Positions 30,662-38,152 of a stretch of DNA of 64,000 nucleotides are shown here, piece after piece. Position numbers and translations under genes: made by a program. Origin of the DNA: Saccharothrix obliqua (lineage in GTDB: Bacteria > Actinomycetota > Actinomycetes > Mycobacteriales > Pseudonocardiaceae); contig NZ_JAHXGQ010000003.1 of the NCBI RefSeq assembly GCF_019375475.1, positions 558,001 to 622,000 on the forward strand, in the 5' to 3' direction. The notes beneath the pieces are model-generated. The model was given only the letters and a program-made list of their open reading frames with translations. It was not told the DNA's origin and made no database searches. Each line of letters opens with the position of its first letter. The stretch's first letter is position 1.

Positions 30662-31843
30662 TCAGGCGGAGCGGAGGGTGAGCAGCGAGATCTCGTTGGG
30701 CGCGAACACGCGGAACGGCGGACCCCAGAACCCCGCGCCGCGGCTGGTCCACAGCAGTGTCCGCGGGCCGTGCGTGCTCAGCCCGGAGAGCACCGGTTGC
30801 TGGAGGCGGACCAGGAGGTGGAACGGCCAGATCTGGCCGCCGTGGGTGTGGCCGGACAGCTGGAGGTCCACCCCGGCCGCCACCGCCTTGCCGACCTCGC
30901 TCGGCTGGTGGGCCAGCAGCACCACCGGGTCGTCCGGGCGCACGCCCGCGAGCGCCGCCGCGAGGTCCGCGCCGTGACCGGCCTCGCCGGAGTGCGCGGC
31001 GGTGATGTCGTCGACGCCCGCGAACACCAGTCGTGCGCCGGCGCGTTCGAGGACCCGGTGCTGGTTGTGCAGGCCGGTCCAGCCGAGTTCGGCCATGTGC
31101 TCCAGCCACGCCTGCGCGTTGCTCAGGTACTCGTGGTTGCCGGAAACGTAGAACCGCCGCGCCGCTCGCACTTCCGCCAGCGGAGCCGTCTGCCCGCGCC
31201 GTTGCTCCACCGTGCCGTCGGCCAGGTCGCCGACGTGCACGACGACGTCCGCGTCCAGCTCGTTCACCGCGGCCACCAGGCCACGTGACCACCGGGTGCG
31301 GTCGATGGGGCCGTAGTGCGTGTCGGCCAGCACGGCGATGGTGAGGCCGTCGAACGCCTTGTCCAGGCGTGGCAGCACCACGTCGGCTCGGCGCACGGGT
31401 GGCACGCGCATGGCGACGCGGTGGCCGTGCAGGGCGAGGGTTGCCACGATCACCACCAGCAGAACGGCGATCACCCTGCCGCGCAACGGGTTCTCGACAC
31501 CCGCCAGCGCGAGGACGAGCCGCAGCACGTGGGTGGCGATCGTCCACGCGAACGCGATCCACGCGATACCCAGCAACGGCAGGGCGATCCGCGCGGCGCG
31601 GTCGGAATGGCGGCCGAGGGCGCGGATGAGCAGGAACGGGAACGCCACGTACGCGACGGCGATCAGCGCGGTGCCGGCAACCACCACACCCCGCGGCCAC
31701 TGCGCGCCCGGGGCGAGCAAACCCGTCCACGGCACCCAGAACAACAACGTGGTGATGACGAACAACACCACCCCGAACCCGATCCGCCGCCGGTTCGCGC
31801 CGGGGGAGCGGGTGGTCCGGTTGGGCGCGGTGGTGTCGGCCAT
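30662..31843 (-). CDS. Membrane-anchored metallophosphoesterase (YkuE/YaeI type)
   Basis: Seen: 393 residues. Four hydrophobic helices fill the first 145 residues (IGFGVVLFVITTLLFWVPW, VVVAGTALIAVAYVAFPFLL, LPLLGIAWIAFAWTI, VIAVLLVVIVATLAL). The calcineurin-like domain follows with all metal motifs: LADTHYG, HVGDLADG, SGNHEY, LAHQPSE and SGHTHGGQIWP. Known members hydrolyse phosphomonoesters or UDP-diacylglucosamine-like lipids at the membrane; the substrate here is unknown. ATG at 31843 has GGAGAT 5 bases upstream. It is transcribed toward the NRPS operon but separated by its promoter region. Confidence 0.93.
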   Translation of the reverse strand: MADTTAPNRTTRSPGANRRRIGFGVVLFVITTLLFWVPWTGLLAPGAQWPRGVVVAGTALIAVAYVAFPFLLIRALGRHSDRAARIALPLLGIAWIAFAWTIATHVLRLVLALAGVENPLRGRVIAVLLVVIVATLALHGHRVAMRVPPVRRADVVLPRLDKAFDGLTIAVLADTHYGPIDRTRWSRGLVAAVNELDADVVVHVGDLADGTVEQRRGQTAPLAEVRAARRFYVSGNHEYLSNAQAWLEHMAELGWTGLHNQHRVLERAGARLVFAGVDDITAAHSGEAGHGADLAAALAGVRPDDPVVLLAHQPSEVGKAVAAGVDLQLSGHTHGGQIWPFHLLVRLQQPVLSGLSTHGPRTLLWTSRGAGFWGPPFRVFAPNEISLLTLRSA

Positions 31844-32414
31844 GGGGATCTCCGTGGTTCGCGGCGGTCCATCCAGCGTACGCCGGTCGCTTGTGCTGGC
31901 TGTTGATCACCGTGCGAGGTCCGCCACGCCGCGAGTGACAATCCACCCCGTGCCCAGGGCGGCACGGCGAGCAGTGCCGAGACGCCGTAGGCGACGACGA
32001 CGCGCAACGGCAACGGTTGGGCTCGGTGTTGGTGGCATCGGTGCCAGGTGGGCCAGCCCCTGGGCGGGCCAAGGTGCAAGCAGTCGGTCGGGGAAGCCGA
32101 TCGGCGTCGGTGGGCTGGGTGTCGGCACCGAACGAATAATCGATATTCGCGGCACCACACGACGGCAGCGTCTGTCCAGATCTTCCTGACTCCGGTCCTC
32201 CCGTCGACGGCACGGTGAAGGAGGACCCATCCCCGCTGCGCGGGGAGAACTGATGCCGAGCGCGGGGGAGGCACCGAGGCTGAGCAGTACGACGGTGCAG
32301 ATGCCGTACAGGGCGGTGGTTCCCGCGGTGAGCTTTGTTGACGGGGTCGCCGGCGTCGAAGTCGTGGGGGTCGTAGGACCGCGGAACGGGCCGACACGGT
32401 GTTGGCGGGGGAGG
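31844..32414. other. Gene-free stretch with a CRISPR-like repeat and a short palindrome
   Basis: About 570 bases with lower GC and no convincing reading frame on either strand. It holds CGAATA-N5-TATTCG at 32133-32149, an operator-like palindrome, and the lone CRISPR-type repeat at 32223-32250. Confidence 0.6.
32223..32250 (-). CRISPR. Solitary type I-E-like CRISPR repeat (remnant)
   Basis: Twenty-eight bases whose centre, CCCCGCTGCGCGGGG, is the GC stem of actinobacterial and E. coli type I-E repeats, with the usual GAGAAC end. Read on the minus strand it begins GTTCTCCCCG and ends GATGGGTCC. No second copy is present at the expected 61-base spacing on either side, and no cas genes are in the window. 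It is therefore a decayed array end or a chance match rather than a working array. Confidence 0.5.
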
Positions 32415-32844
32415 ATCTGGACGGACGCGGTGGACGGCCGGGGTGTCGAGCACCGGCCGCAGCGCGGTCTCCGCCGCGGCGAGGTCGCCGAGCACCAGGT
32501 GCGCCTTGACCTGTTGCAGGCGCGTCATGCGTTCGGAGCTGCGGTGGCGGTGTTCGTCGGCGGGTGCGCGGTCTCGGTGACGTGCTGCGCCCGCAGCAGC
32601 GCCTGCCCTCGCCGGCCCGCGCGAGATCCACCGCCAGCGCGCTGGACAGGAACAGCTCCGCGGTGCCAGTGTGGCGCAGCCCCTCGGCGGCGTGTCGGGC
32701 GGCGGCGAGGTAGTCGCCCCGCCAGAACGACGCGGTGTGCCGGGTGGCGCACACCCGCGCGGCCCGTCCGTGGGCGTCGGCGGCGTCGGCGTTGTCCAGG
32801 TCCACGGAAATCCAGGACAGCAGCGTCAACGACCATCCCGCCAC
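32415..32844 (-). pseudogene. Degraded C-terminal part of a TPR-type (XRE-like) regulator
   Basis: Three frames give consecutive pieces of one helical-repeat protein: AGWSLTLLSWISVDLDNADA through ALAVDLARAGEG in one frame, GQALLRAQHVTETA in the next, then QVKAHLVLGDLAAAETALRP and VLDTPAVHRVRP in the third. The paired-helix pattern and the ending resemble the tail of large actinobacterial helix-turn-helix/TPR regulators. At least two frameshifts and a missing N-terminus mean it is not functional. Confidence 0.6.
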
Positions 32845-33294
32845 GGCCTACAACTCCCGGGTATGACGAGGTCGGTTTCGCAGTGCTCTGGTCCGCGCGG
32901 ACAACGGCAGGGTGGGCACCTTCCGGTAAGCACGCGCGATGTGCCCGCTCTCCACCGCGTCGGACCAGACGACATGCCTTGCCGGATCTCCGCCTGTCCA
33001 CTCCCGCGAGGCCGACGGAATCCGTAATCCCACGCCAACCTCCTCGACTGCGGCAGAGAAGACCGGCGCGACATCCCGCGCGTTGGTCGAGCGGACAGCC
33101 GAACGCGATGCCGCGGGTTGCGTTGTCGGCGCGCCCACCACCGCGGCGACGGGGTGCCCGTCGCTGCACCTTCGCTTGCTCGTGCTTATCCGCGCCAAGC
33201 CGAGGCTCGCGAGCCCGGTGGTTGATCGAATTGGATGGCGCCGCTCAGCAGCAGGTGTGGCATCATGGCGACATGATGTCGACCCCAAGGGGCA
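32845..33294. other. Stretch without a recognisable gene
   Basis: About 450 bases. Several open frames cross it on both strands, but their translations are low-complexity and show no known motif. It is probably decayed sequence between the TPR-regulator remnant and the small conserved gene that follows. Confidence 0.5.
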
Positions 33295-33708
33295 ATGCCT
33301 CGTAGGAGGCCCGGCGCTGTGCGCGCCGATCGAGCTGAGACCCGTGATCGCGGATCGGTGATTCAGATTCCCGGTGTCAGCCGGAGAACGCAGACCGCCA
33401 TTGAGATCGCGGAGTGGGCCGGAAGCGTCTTCCAAGCGCTTGACGGGTATCGACGCTTCCTGCGCCGGCCTGGCCGCTGGCTGTACGTTCCGCGGGCCGA
33501 CTGCCCGTGCTGTGATCCGGTCTTCGCCCGTGACGATCTGGAAGCCGCTCTGCGAGCACTGCCACGCAGCGCCCGCGTCGAACTGCGCAGAATCGTTGCA
33601 CCACTCGATGATGAGTTCAGACGAAGGACCCTGCCCGACCCGACGGCGAGTTCGATCAGCTCCTGGCATGCTGATGCGTGGTGGCGCCAACGACTGCACG
33701 AGTGGTGA
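33295..33708 (+). CDS. Conserved hypothetical protein
   Basis: Seen: 137 residues. The body RRPGRWLYVPRADCPCCDPVF, then LEAALRALPRSARVELRRIVAPLDDEFRRRTLPDP and a final WWRQRLHEW, reads as a genuine compact protein, not random frame. The CPCC pair may bind metal or form a disulfide. I recognise the style from small actinobacterial proteins of unknown function, often near mobile or decayed regions, but cannot name a family. ATG 33295 has AAGGGG 3 bases upstream; a later start is possible because the first 20 residues look unstructured. Confidence 0.55.
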   Translation: MPRRRPGAVRADRAETRDRGSVIQIPGVSRRTQTAIEIAEWAGSVFQALDGYRRFLRRPGRWLYVPRADCPCCDPVFARDDLEAALRALPRSARVELRRIVAPLDDEFRRRTLPDPTASSISSWHADAWWRQRLHEW

Positions 33709-33984
33709 GACAGTCCTCGCCGAGTGAAGGCGAACTTCGCACGGATATCTCGGGATGACCTGCTTTAGCGTCATGGAAGCACCTTCTTTGCCGTGTTGTG
33801 CTGGCAGGGCGTGTCGTAGGGGCACCCGCAGGAGCCAAGTTCGGCCATCGACCGGGCAGCCCTCCAGGTCTAGCGAATCGTCACGTCGGCCGGATCAGCC
33901 TTCGGATCGGGTGCTCCGGCACCGACTCAGCCGCACTAGACCTAAGAGCACACGCGAGCAGAAGGGGTGGCGCGTGGGGATTCG

Positions 33985-34737
33985 TCACAGGCTGTCCCAG
34001 AACTCCGTCAGCACGCGTGCCGCCCGCGCCGGGTCTTGCAGCATCCACCAGTGACCGATTCCGTCGAGGTCGACGGCGCGAGCGCCGGCACGTCGGGCGG
34101 CGCGGTGGCGGAGAGTGACGCTGCCGCCTGTGTGGTCCTCGGTGGCGACGGGAACCAGTCCGGGTCTGGCAGCGGCCGTGGGCAGGGCTCGGCCGCGTTC
34201 GAGCAGGACCTCCGGGGGAATGGACCGGTACAGCGCGAGGATGGCCTTGCCCATTTCCGGCCCCTGACCTGCCGCCACCTCGCCGGCCGTCGGCTCGGGA
34301 ATGCCCCACTCGACCATGCGCCCCACCCGGTCCCGGTTGTCCCCGGCGAAGAGTTCCTCGACGTGGCGTTCCCCGTCGCCCGGTGTCTGCCAGAGCTTCG
34401 CGATCTCGTGCCAGACGTAGCCCGGTTCGTAACCCCCGATGGTGTCGCTGACCCAGCTGCGCAGCAGGTCGGGACGGCTCATCGCCACCTCCAGCACGTA
34501 GCCTCCGCTGAGGCTGTGGCCGACGAGATCCACAGGTGTGTCGAAGCGGGACAGCTCGTCGATCAGCCAGTCCCGGTAGTCGAAGATGGTCGCCCCGAAT
34601 CCGGAGGGCAGCGGCGCCCCGAAGCCGGGAGGGGGGAGCAGGACCGTCTCCCGCTGCCGCGATTCGGGCAACTCGCTGATCAGTGGGCTCCACACCGCGG
34701 GAGTCAGGGGAACGCCGTTGACGAACACGATGGTCAT
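33985..34737 (-). CDS. Alpha/beta hydrolase
   Basis: Seen: 250 residues. N-terminal strand TIVFVNGVPLTPAVW, nucleophile elbow LVGHSLSGGYV (Ser near residue 74), a probable acid in the late strand, and GIGHWWMLQDPARAARVL with the catalytic His near 235. This is the standard esterase/haloperoxidase-like fold. ATG at 34735-34737. It is divergent from a LysR regulator with a perfect inverted repeat in the 90-bp gap, the usual arrangement for a LysR target gene. The segment around 130-200 looks less conserved, and substrate is unknown. Confidence 0.85.
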   Translation of the reverse strand: MTIVFVNGVPLTPAVWSPLISELPESRQRETVLLPPPGFGAPLPSGFGATIFDYRDWLIDELSRFDTPVDLVGHSLSGGYVLEVAMSRPDLLRSWVSDTIGGYEPGYVWHEIAKLWQTPGDGERHVEELFAGDNRDRVGRMVEWGIPEPTAGEVAAGQGPEMGKAILALYRSIPPEVLLERGRALPTAAARPGLVPVATEDHTGGSVTLRHRAARRAGARAVDLDGIGHWWMLQDPARAARVLTEFWDSL

Positions 34738-34790
34738 AGCGACGAGGACAGCAGGGGCCGGGACAGCCGTCCAAGACCGGTTCCGCACGT

Positions 34791-34813
34791 CGTCATGCCG
34801 CATCCGCATGACG
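34791..34813. promoter_or_regulatory. LysR operator candidate, 8-7-8 inverted repeat
   Basis: CGTCATGC-CGCATCC-GCATGACG is a perfect inverted repeat centred between the divergent hydrolase and LysR genes, 14 bases before the LysR start. LysR regulators bind dyads with a T-N11-A core; this site contains such a core. Confidence 0.65.
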
Positions 34814-34827
34814 AGTACGCTGCGTAC

Positions 34828-35718
34828 ATGCTTCCCGACCTGGACCTGAGGCTGGTCCGTTACTTCGCGGTCGTCGCCGAGCACCTGAACTTCGCCCGCG
34901 CCGCCGAGGAGTTGCGGGTCGCTCAGCCCTCGCTGAGCCGTCAGATCCAGCGGCTGGAGAACACCCTCGGCGTGCGCCTGCTGGAGCGCACCACCCAGGG
35001 CAGCCGGCTCACCGCGGCCGGTGCGGCGTTCCTGCCCGAAGCGCAGCGGCTGCTGCACGGCGCCCGGAACGCGGTTCTCACCGCACGCGCCGCGGCACCC
35101 GCACACACCGTCACGGTCGGGTACGTCGACGACCTGGTCATCACGCCCGCCGTACGCGGCCTGCGCCGCCGCCACCCCGACGCCCACGTCCAGACCCGCC
35201 ACCTCGACTCGAAGGCCGCCGGCGCCCTCCTCGACCGGCGCGTCGACGCCCTGGTCATCCGCGCACCGCTGCCGATCCCGACAGCGGAACTCGACCTGAC
35301 GGTTCTCTACACCGAGCCCCGGTTCCTGCTCATGTCCGCTTCCCACCGCCTTGCCGGCAAGGAGTCGGTCGCCGCCGCCGACATCGCCGCGGAACCACTC
35401 GTCGGCTGTACGGGCATGGGCGCCGACTGGACCGGCTTCTGGCGGCTCGAACCCCGGCCGGACAACGAACCCGCCCCGCTCGGCCCGACCGTGGCCGAGA
35501 CCTACGACGACAAACTCGAAGCCATCGTCGAGGGCACGGCCATCGCCGTCATCCCGGCCCACGACCGGCGTTTCACCCTGCGACCCGACCTGGTCGCCGT
35601 TCCCCTCCACGGGATCGAGCCCTGCCAAGTGGTCGTCGCCACCCGCGCCGCGGACACCAACCCCCTCGTCCCGGAGTTCGTCCATTTCGCCGAGAGCCTT
35701 CTCGCCCGCGACTCGTGA
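34828..35718 (+). CDS. LysR family transcriptional regulator
   Basis: Seen: 296 residues. Winged helix-turn-helix: LDLRLVRYFAVVAEHLNFARAAEELRVAQPSLSRQIQRLE, the diagnostic LysR N-terminus, then LGVRLLERTTQGSRLTAAG. The effector domain follows (VTVGYVDDLVITPAVRGLRRR, LLDRRVDALVIRAPL). The ATG at 34828 matches the family start; an upstream in-frame ATG at 34798 lies inside the operator. It likely controls the divergent hydrolase. A strong terminator follows its stop by one base. Confidence 0.93.
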   Translation: MLPDLDLRLVRYFAVVAEHLNFARAAEELRVAQPSLSRQIQRLENTLGVRLLERTTQGSRLTAAGAAFLPEAQRLLHGARNAVLTARAAAPAHTVTVGYVDDLVITPAVRGLRRRHPDAHVQTRHLDSKAAGALLDRRVDALVIRAPLPIPTAELDLTVLYTEPRFLLMSASHRLAGKESVAAADIAAEPLVGCTGMGADWTGFWRLEPRPDNEPAPLGPTVAETYDDKLEAIVEGTAIAVIPAHDRRFTLRPDLVAVPLHGIEPCQVVVATRAADTNPLVPEFVHFAESLLARDS

Positions 35719-35719
35719 A

Positions 35720-35754
35720 CACCGGCGTGATGCGACTCCCGCATCACGCCGGTG
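35720..35754. terminator. Terminator hairpin after LysR gene, 15-bp perfect stem
   Basis: CACCGGCGTGATGCG pairs exactly with CGCATCACGCCGGTG over a 5-base loop, starting one base after the LysR stop codon. Confidence 0.85.
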
Positions 35755-35801
35755 CGAAACAGGTCTTGGACGAGACCAACGGCAGTCCGTTTGCTGAACA
35801 C

Positions 35802-36354
35802 ATGACCGTCAACCACCGCGCACAAACCGTACTGCTCACCGGAGCGAGTTCCGGGCTCGGAGCCGCCTTCGCGCGGCGCGTCCACGTCACCAGCCTGATC
35901 AACAACGCGGGGATCGGGTCGTTCGCTCCGTTCACCGAAGCGGACAGCGAAACCCTCGCCGCCGAGATCGCCGTTGACGTGGTGGCACCGGTGTGGCTGA
36001 CGGCGGCGTTCCTGCCCGGAATGATCAGCGCTGGTGTCACTGTGGACGGAGCTGCGCGGTACGGGCGTCACAGCGTTCGCCGTCGCACCCGGTGCCACCG
36101 CCACCGAGTTCACGACCGGGATGGGACCGGACGCCCGGGTGCTGACCGCCGGGAGGCTGCGTACGCCCGAGGACGTCGTCGCGACCGCACTGGACCACCT
36201 CGATCGACGGGATCCCGGCCCGACCGTCATCGACGGGCGGCTCAACCGGCTCGCGGTGCTCTCCAGCCGGCTCATGAGCCGCCGCCGCAGTGCCTTGACG
36301 ATGGCACGTGTCTTCGACCCCGGCCGCCTGTCTGCCTCGCACCCTGCCCGATGA
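35802..36354 (+). pseudogene. Short-chain dehydrogenase remnant with internal deletions
   Basis: The start VLLTGASSGLGAAFARR is the SDR cofactor motif, but it jumps straight to VTSLINNAGIGSFAPF, so the stretch from the second beta strand to the NNAG motif is missing. After AAFLPGMISAG the frame is lost, and LWTELRGTGVTAFAVAPGATATEF continues in another frame at 36040; the catalytic Ser and Tyr-x-x-x-Lys segment is deleted. The tail to residue end is intact (DVVATALDHLDRRDPGPTVIDGRL). Two deletions remove essential parts, so no enzyme is made. Confidence 0.85.
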
Positions 36355-36397
36355 ACTCATCCCACCAAAGGCGCGGGAACCGCGCCGCCCGCGGACG

Positions 36398-37447
36398 TCA
36401 CGACGATGGCGCGCGCACTGGCGACGGCGGGCAGTACACGGAGCTGAACAACCGGATGAGTTCTTCCCCCGGCACGCCACCGGGAAGCGGGTTGTAGGAC
36501 AGCACCGCGCGCTTGCCGTCGTCGTCGCGGAGCGCGTAGGTGAGGTAGCCGATCAGTTCACCGCCGTGACCCCACACCGAACGTCCACACGGCAGGTCGA
36601 AGCGCTGCAAACCCAAGCCGTACGCGAAGATCGAGCCGGTCGACTGGGTGGTGCGCATGGCCGCGAGCGACGCGGGGCTGAGCAGCCTCCCGCCGAGGAG
36701 CGCGTCGAGGAACCGGCTCAGGTCCTCGGCGGTGGAGATCATCTCGCCCGCGGCCCAGTCCAGGGACGGGTTCATCAGCGTGGCGTCGACCAGGCGGCCG
36801 TCGACCTCGGTGTAGCCCCGTGCGTGGGGGTGGGGCAGCCACGGGCGGTTGCCGGGCACGCTGGTGTGCCGCAGGCCCAGCGGTTCGATGACGCGACGGC
36901 CGACCTCCACGCCGTACGGCCGCCCGGTGACCCGCTCGATGAGCAGACCGGCCACGACGTAGTTGGTGTTGGAGTACCGCCAACTCGTGCCGGGCGGGAA
37001 GTTCGCCGGGTGGCCGAAGGCGACGTCCAGCAGCTCACGCGGCTGGTAGGAGCGGAACCGCGCGGTGCCGCGCCAGCGGTTCGTGGACCAGTCCCGCTCG
37101 TGGGCGTAGTCGTAGAGCCCGCTGGTGTGGTCGAGCACCTGGCGCACGGTGATCGCCGCGCCGTCCGGCACGCCGTCGACGTACCGGGAGATCGGGTCGT
37201 CGAGCGCCACCCGGCCCTCGTCCACCAGTTGCAGCACAACGGTGGCGACGAACGTCTTGGTCACGCTGCCGATGCGGAAGTGCCCGTCCACCCGGGCCTC
37301 GCCCGCCGCGTGCGACGACACGCCGGTGCCGTCCTCCACGCGCATCAAGGCGGCCGAAGCCCGGTGGTCGGTGATCCAGGAGTCCAGTTGCCCAGCCGGG
37401 ACGACGCTGCCGGCGACCAGGGACGCGGCCACCAATGTTTTGATCAT
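36398..37447 (-). CDS. Secreted serine hydrolase, class C beta-lactamase / DD-peptidase R61 family
   Basis: Seen: 349 residues. The N-terminus MIKTLVAASLVAGSVVPAG is a short signal peptide. Active-site motifs are FRIGSVTKTFVATV (Ser-x-x-Lys), RYSNTNYVVAGLLIERVTG (Tyr-x-Asn) and VWGHGGELIGYLT (His-x-Gly near residue 295), the pattern of Streptomyces R61 DD-carboxypeptidase and related esterases or D-aminopeptidases. ATG at 37447 is preferred over an earlier ATG at 37474 because it begins the signal peptide. Probably acts on cell-wall peptides or small esters; not evidence for resistance by itself. Confidence 0.9.
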   Translation of the reverse strand: MIKTLVAASLVAGSVVPAGQLDSWITDHRASAALMRVEDGTGVSSHAAGEARVDGHFRIGSVTKTFVATVVLQLVDEGRVALDDPISRYVDGVPDGAAITVRQVLDHTSGLYDYAHERDWSTNRWRGTARFRSYQPRELLDVAFGHPANFPPGTSWRYSNTNYVVAGLLIERVTGRPYGVEVGRRVIEPLGLRHTSVPGNRPWLPHPHARGYTEVDGRLVDATLMNPSLDWAAGEMISTAEDLSRFLDALLGGRLLSPASLAAMRTTQSTGSIFAYGLGLQRFDLPCGRSVWGHGGELIGYLTYALRDDDGKRAVLSYNPLPGGVPGEELIRLFSSVYCPPSPVRAPSS

Positions 37448-37519
37448 CACCGGCCCGACGCTACGGACGGCCACCGCACCGGACCATGAGGTCGACCACC
37501 CGGTCCACTGCGGATTTCC

Positions 37520-38089
37520 TCAAGCGATCAGTGCGGACAACCGGTCCACCGAGTCCGACCACGGCCGCGCGGTCAGCACCGGCAGGCCGTGCCGCAGCGC
37601 CTCGGCGGCCAGCCAGTCGCCGTAGTGCGCGCTGTCGCGGGCGCGCTTGCGCTGCGCACCCGACTCCGGTTCGCGCCGCGCGTAGTTGCCCTCCAGCCAC
37701 GCGGCGTCCGGCTCGTGCACGAACACCGCCCGCACGTCGTCGCCGACCCACTTCGCGCAGAACTCGGGCAGCAGGTAGTCGCCCTCCAGCACCAGCGGCA
37801 TGGCGGTCTCCAGGTGGTTGGTGATCACCGCCTCCAGCGCCGGGGCGAGGGCGTGGCCGATCGCGACCTGGGCGACGCGCACCTGCTCCGCCGTCAGGTC
37901 CGCGGCCGAGTGCCGCAGCCAGTGGTGCAGGGCGGGTTGCTGCTCGGCCGTCGTCATGGCCTGGACCGCCTCGACGAGGTCGTCCACCTCCACCAGCGCG
38001 GCGCCCCGCGCCCGCGCCACCGGGTAGGACAACGCGCTCTTGCCGCTGCCCGACGCGCCACCCAGCATCAGCACCTGCCACTCGCTCAT
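37520..38089 (-). CDS. P-loop NTPase, small-molecule kinase-like
   Basis: Seen: 189 residues. Walker A LMLGGASGSGKSALSYPVAR at about 7-26, an acidic VEVDDLVEAV segment after strand 2, LVLEGDYLLPEF (Walker B-like with Asp), and a lid rich in Arg and Lys (RREPESGAQRKRARDS). The layout fits AAA_33/zeta-type kinases and 2-phosphoglycerate kinase-like proteins that phosphorylate small molecules. ATG has AAGG 6 bases upstream. Substrate is unknown. It lies on the same strand as the PLP enzyme gene, separated by a large palindrome. Confidence 0.75.
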   Translation of the reverse strand: MSEWQVLMLGGASGSGKSALSYPVARARGAALVEVDDLVEAVQAMTTAEQQPALHHWLRHSAADLTAEQVRVAQVAIGHALAPALEAVITNHLETAMPLVLEGDYLLPEFCAKWVGDDVRAVFVHEPDAAWLEGNYARREPESGAQRKRARDSAHYGDWLAAEALRHGLPVLTARPWSDSVDRLSALIA

Positions 38090-38112
38090 GCCGGAACCTT
38101 CGCAACCGACCG

Positions 38113-38144
38113 CCGGTCGGCGCAAACCGGTTTGCGCCGACCGG
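38113..38144. terminator. Perfect 32-bp palindrome between PLP-enzyme and kinase genes
   Basis: CCGGTCGGCGCAAACC is followed directly by its exact reverse complement. As RNA it folds into a 14-bp stem with a CCGG loop, starting 8 bases after the PLP-enzyme stop (minus strand) and 23 bases before the kinase start. Most likely a terminator; the complete symmetry also permits a protein-binding site. Confidence 0.7.
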
Positions 38145-38152
38145 CCCACCGG

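Noticed and set aside
32100-32400. A working CRISPR array around the repeat-like element
   Set aside because: No second copy of the repeat is found at the expected distance on either side, and there are no cas genes.
32845-33294. Possible minus-strand gene through this stretch
   Set aside because: The open frame gives a translation without hydrophobic pattern or motif, has no ribosome site, and crosses clearly unrelated sequence.
36398-37447. Beta-lactam resistance gene
   Set aside because: The Ser-x-x-Lys, Tyr-x-Asn, His-x-Gly set is shared by DD-peptidases and esterases and nothing specific to lactamase function is visible.
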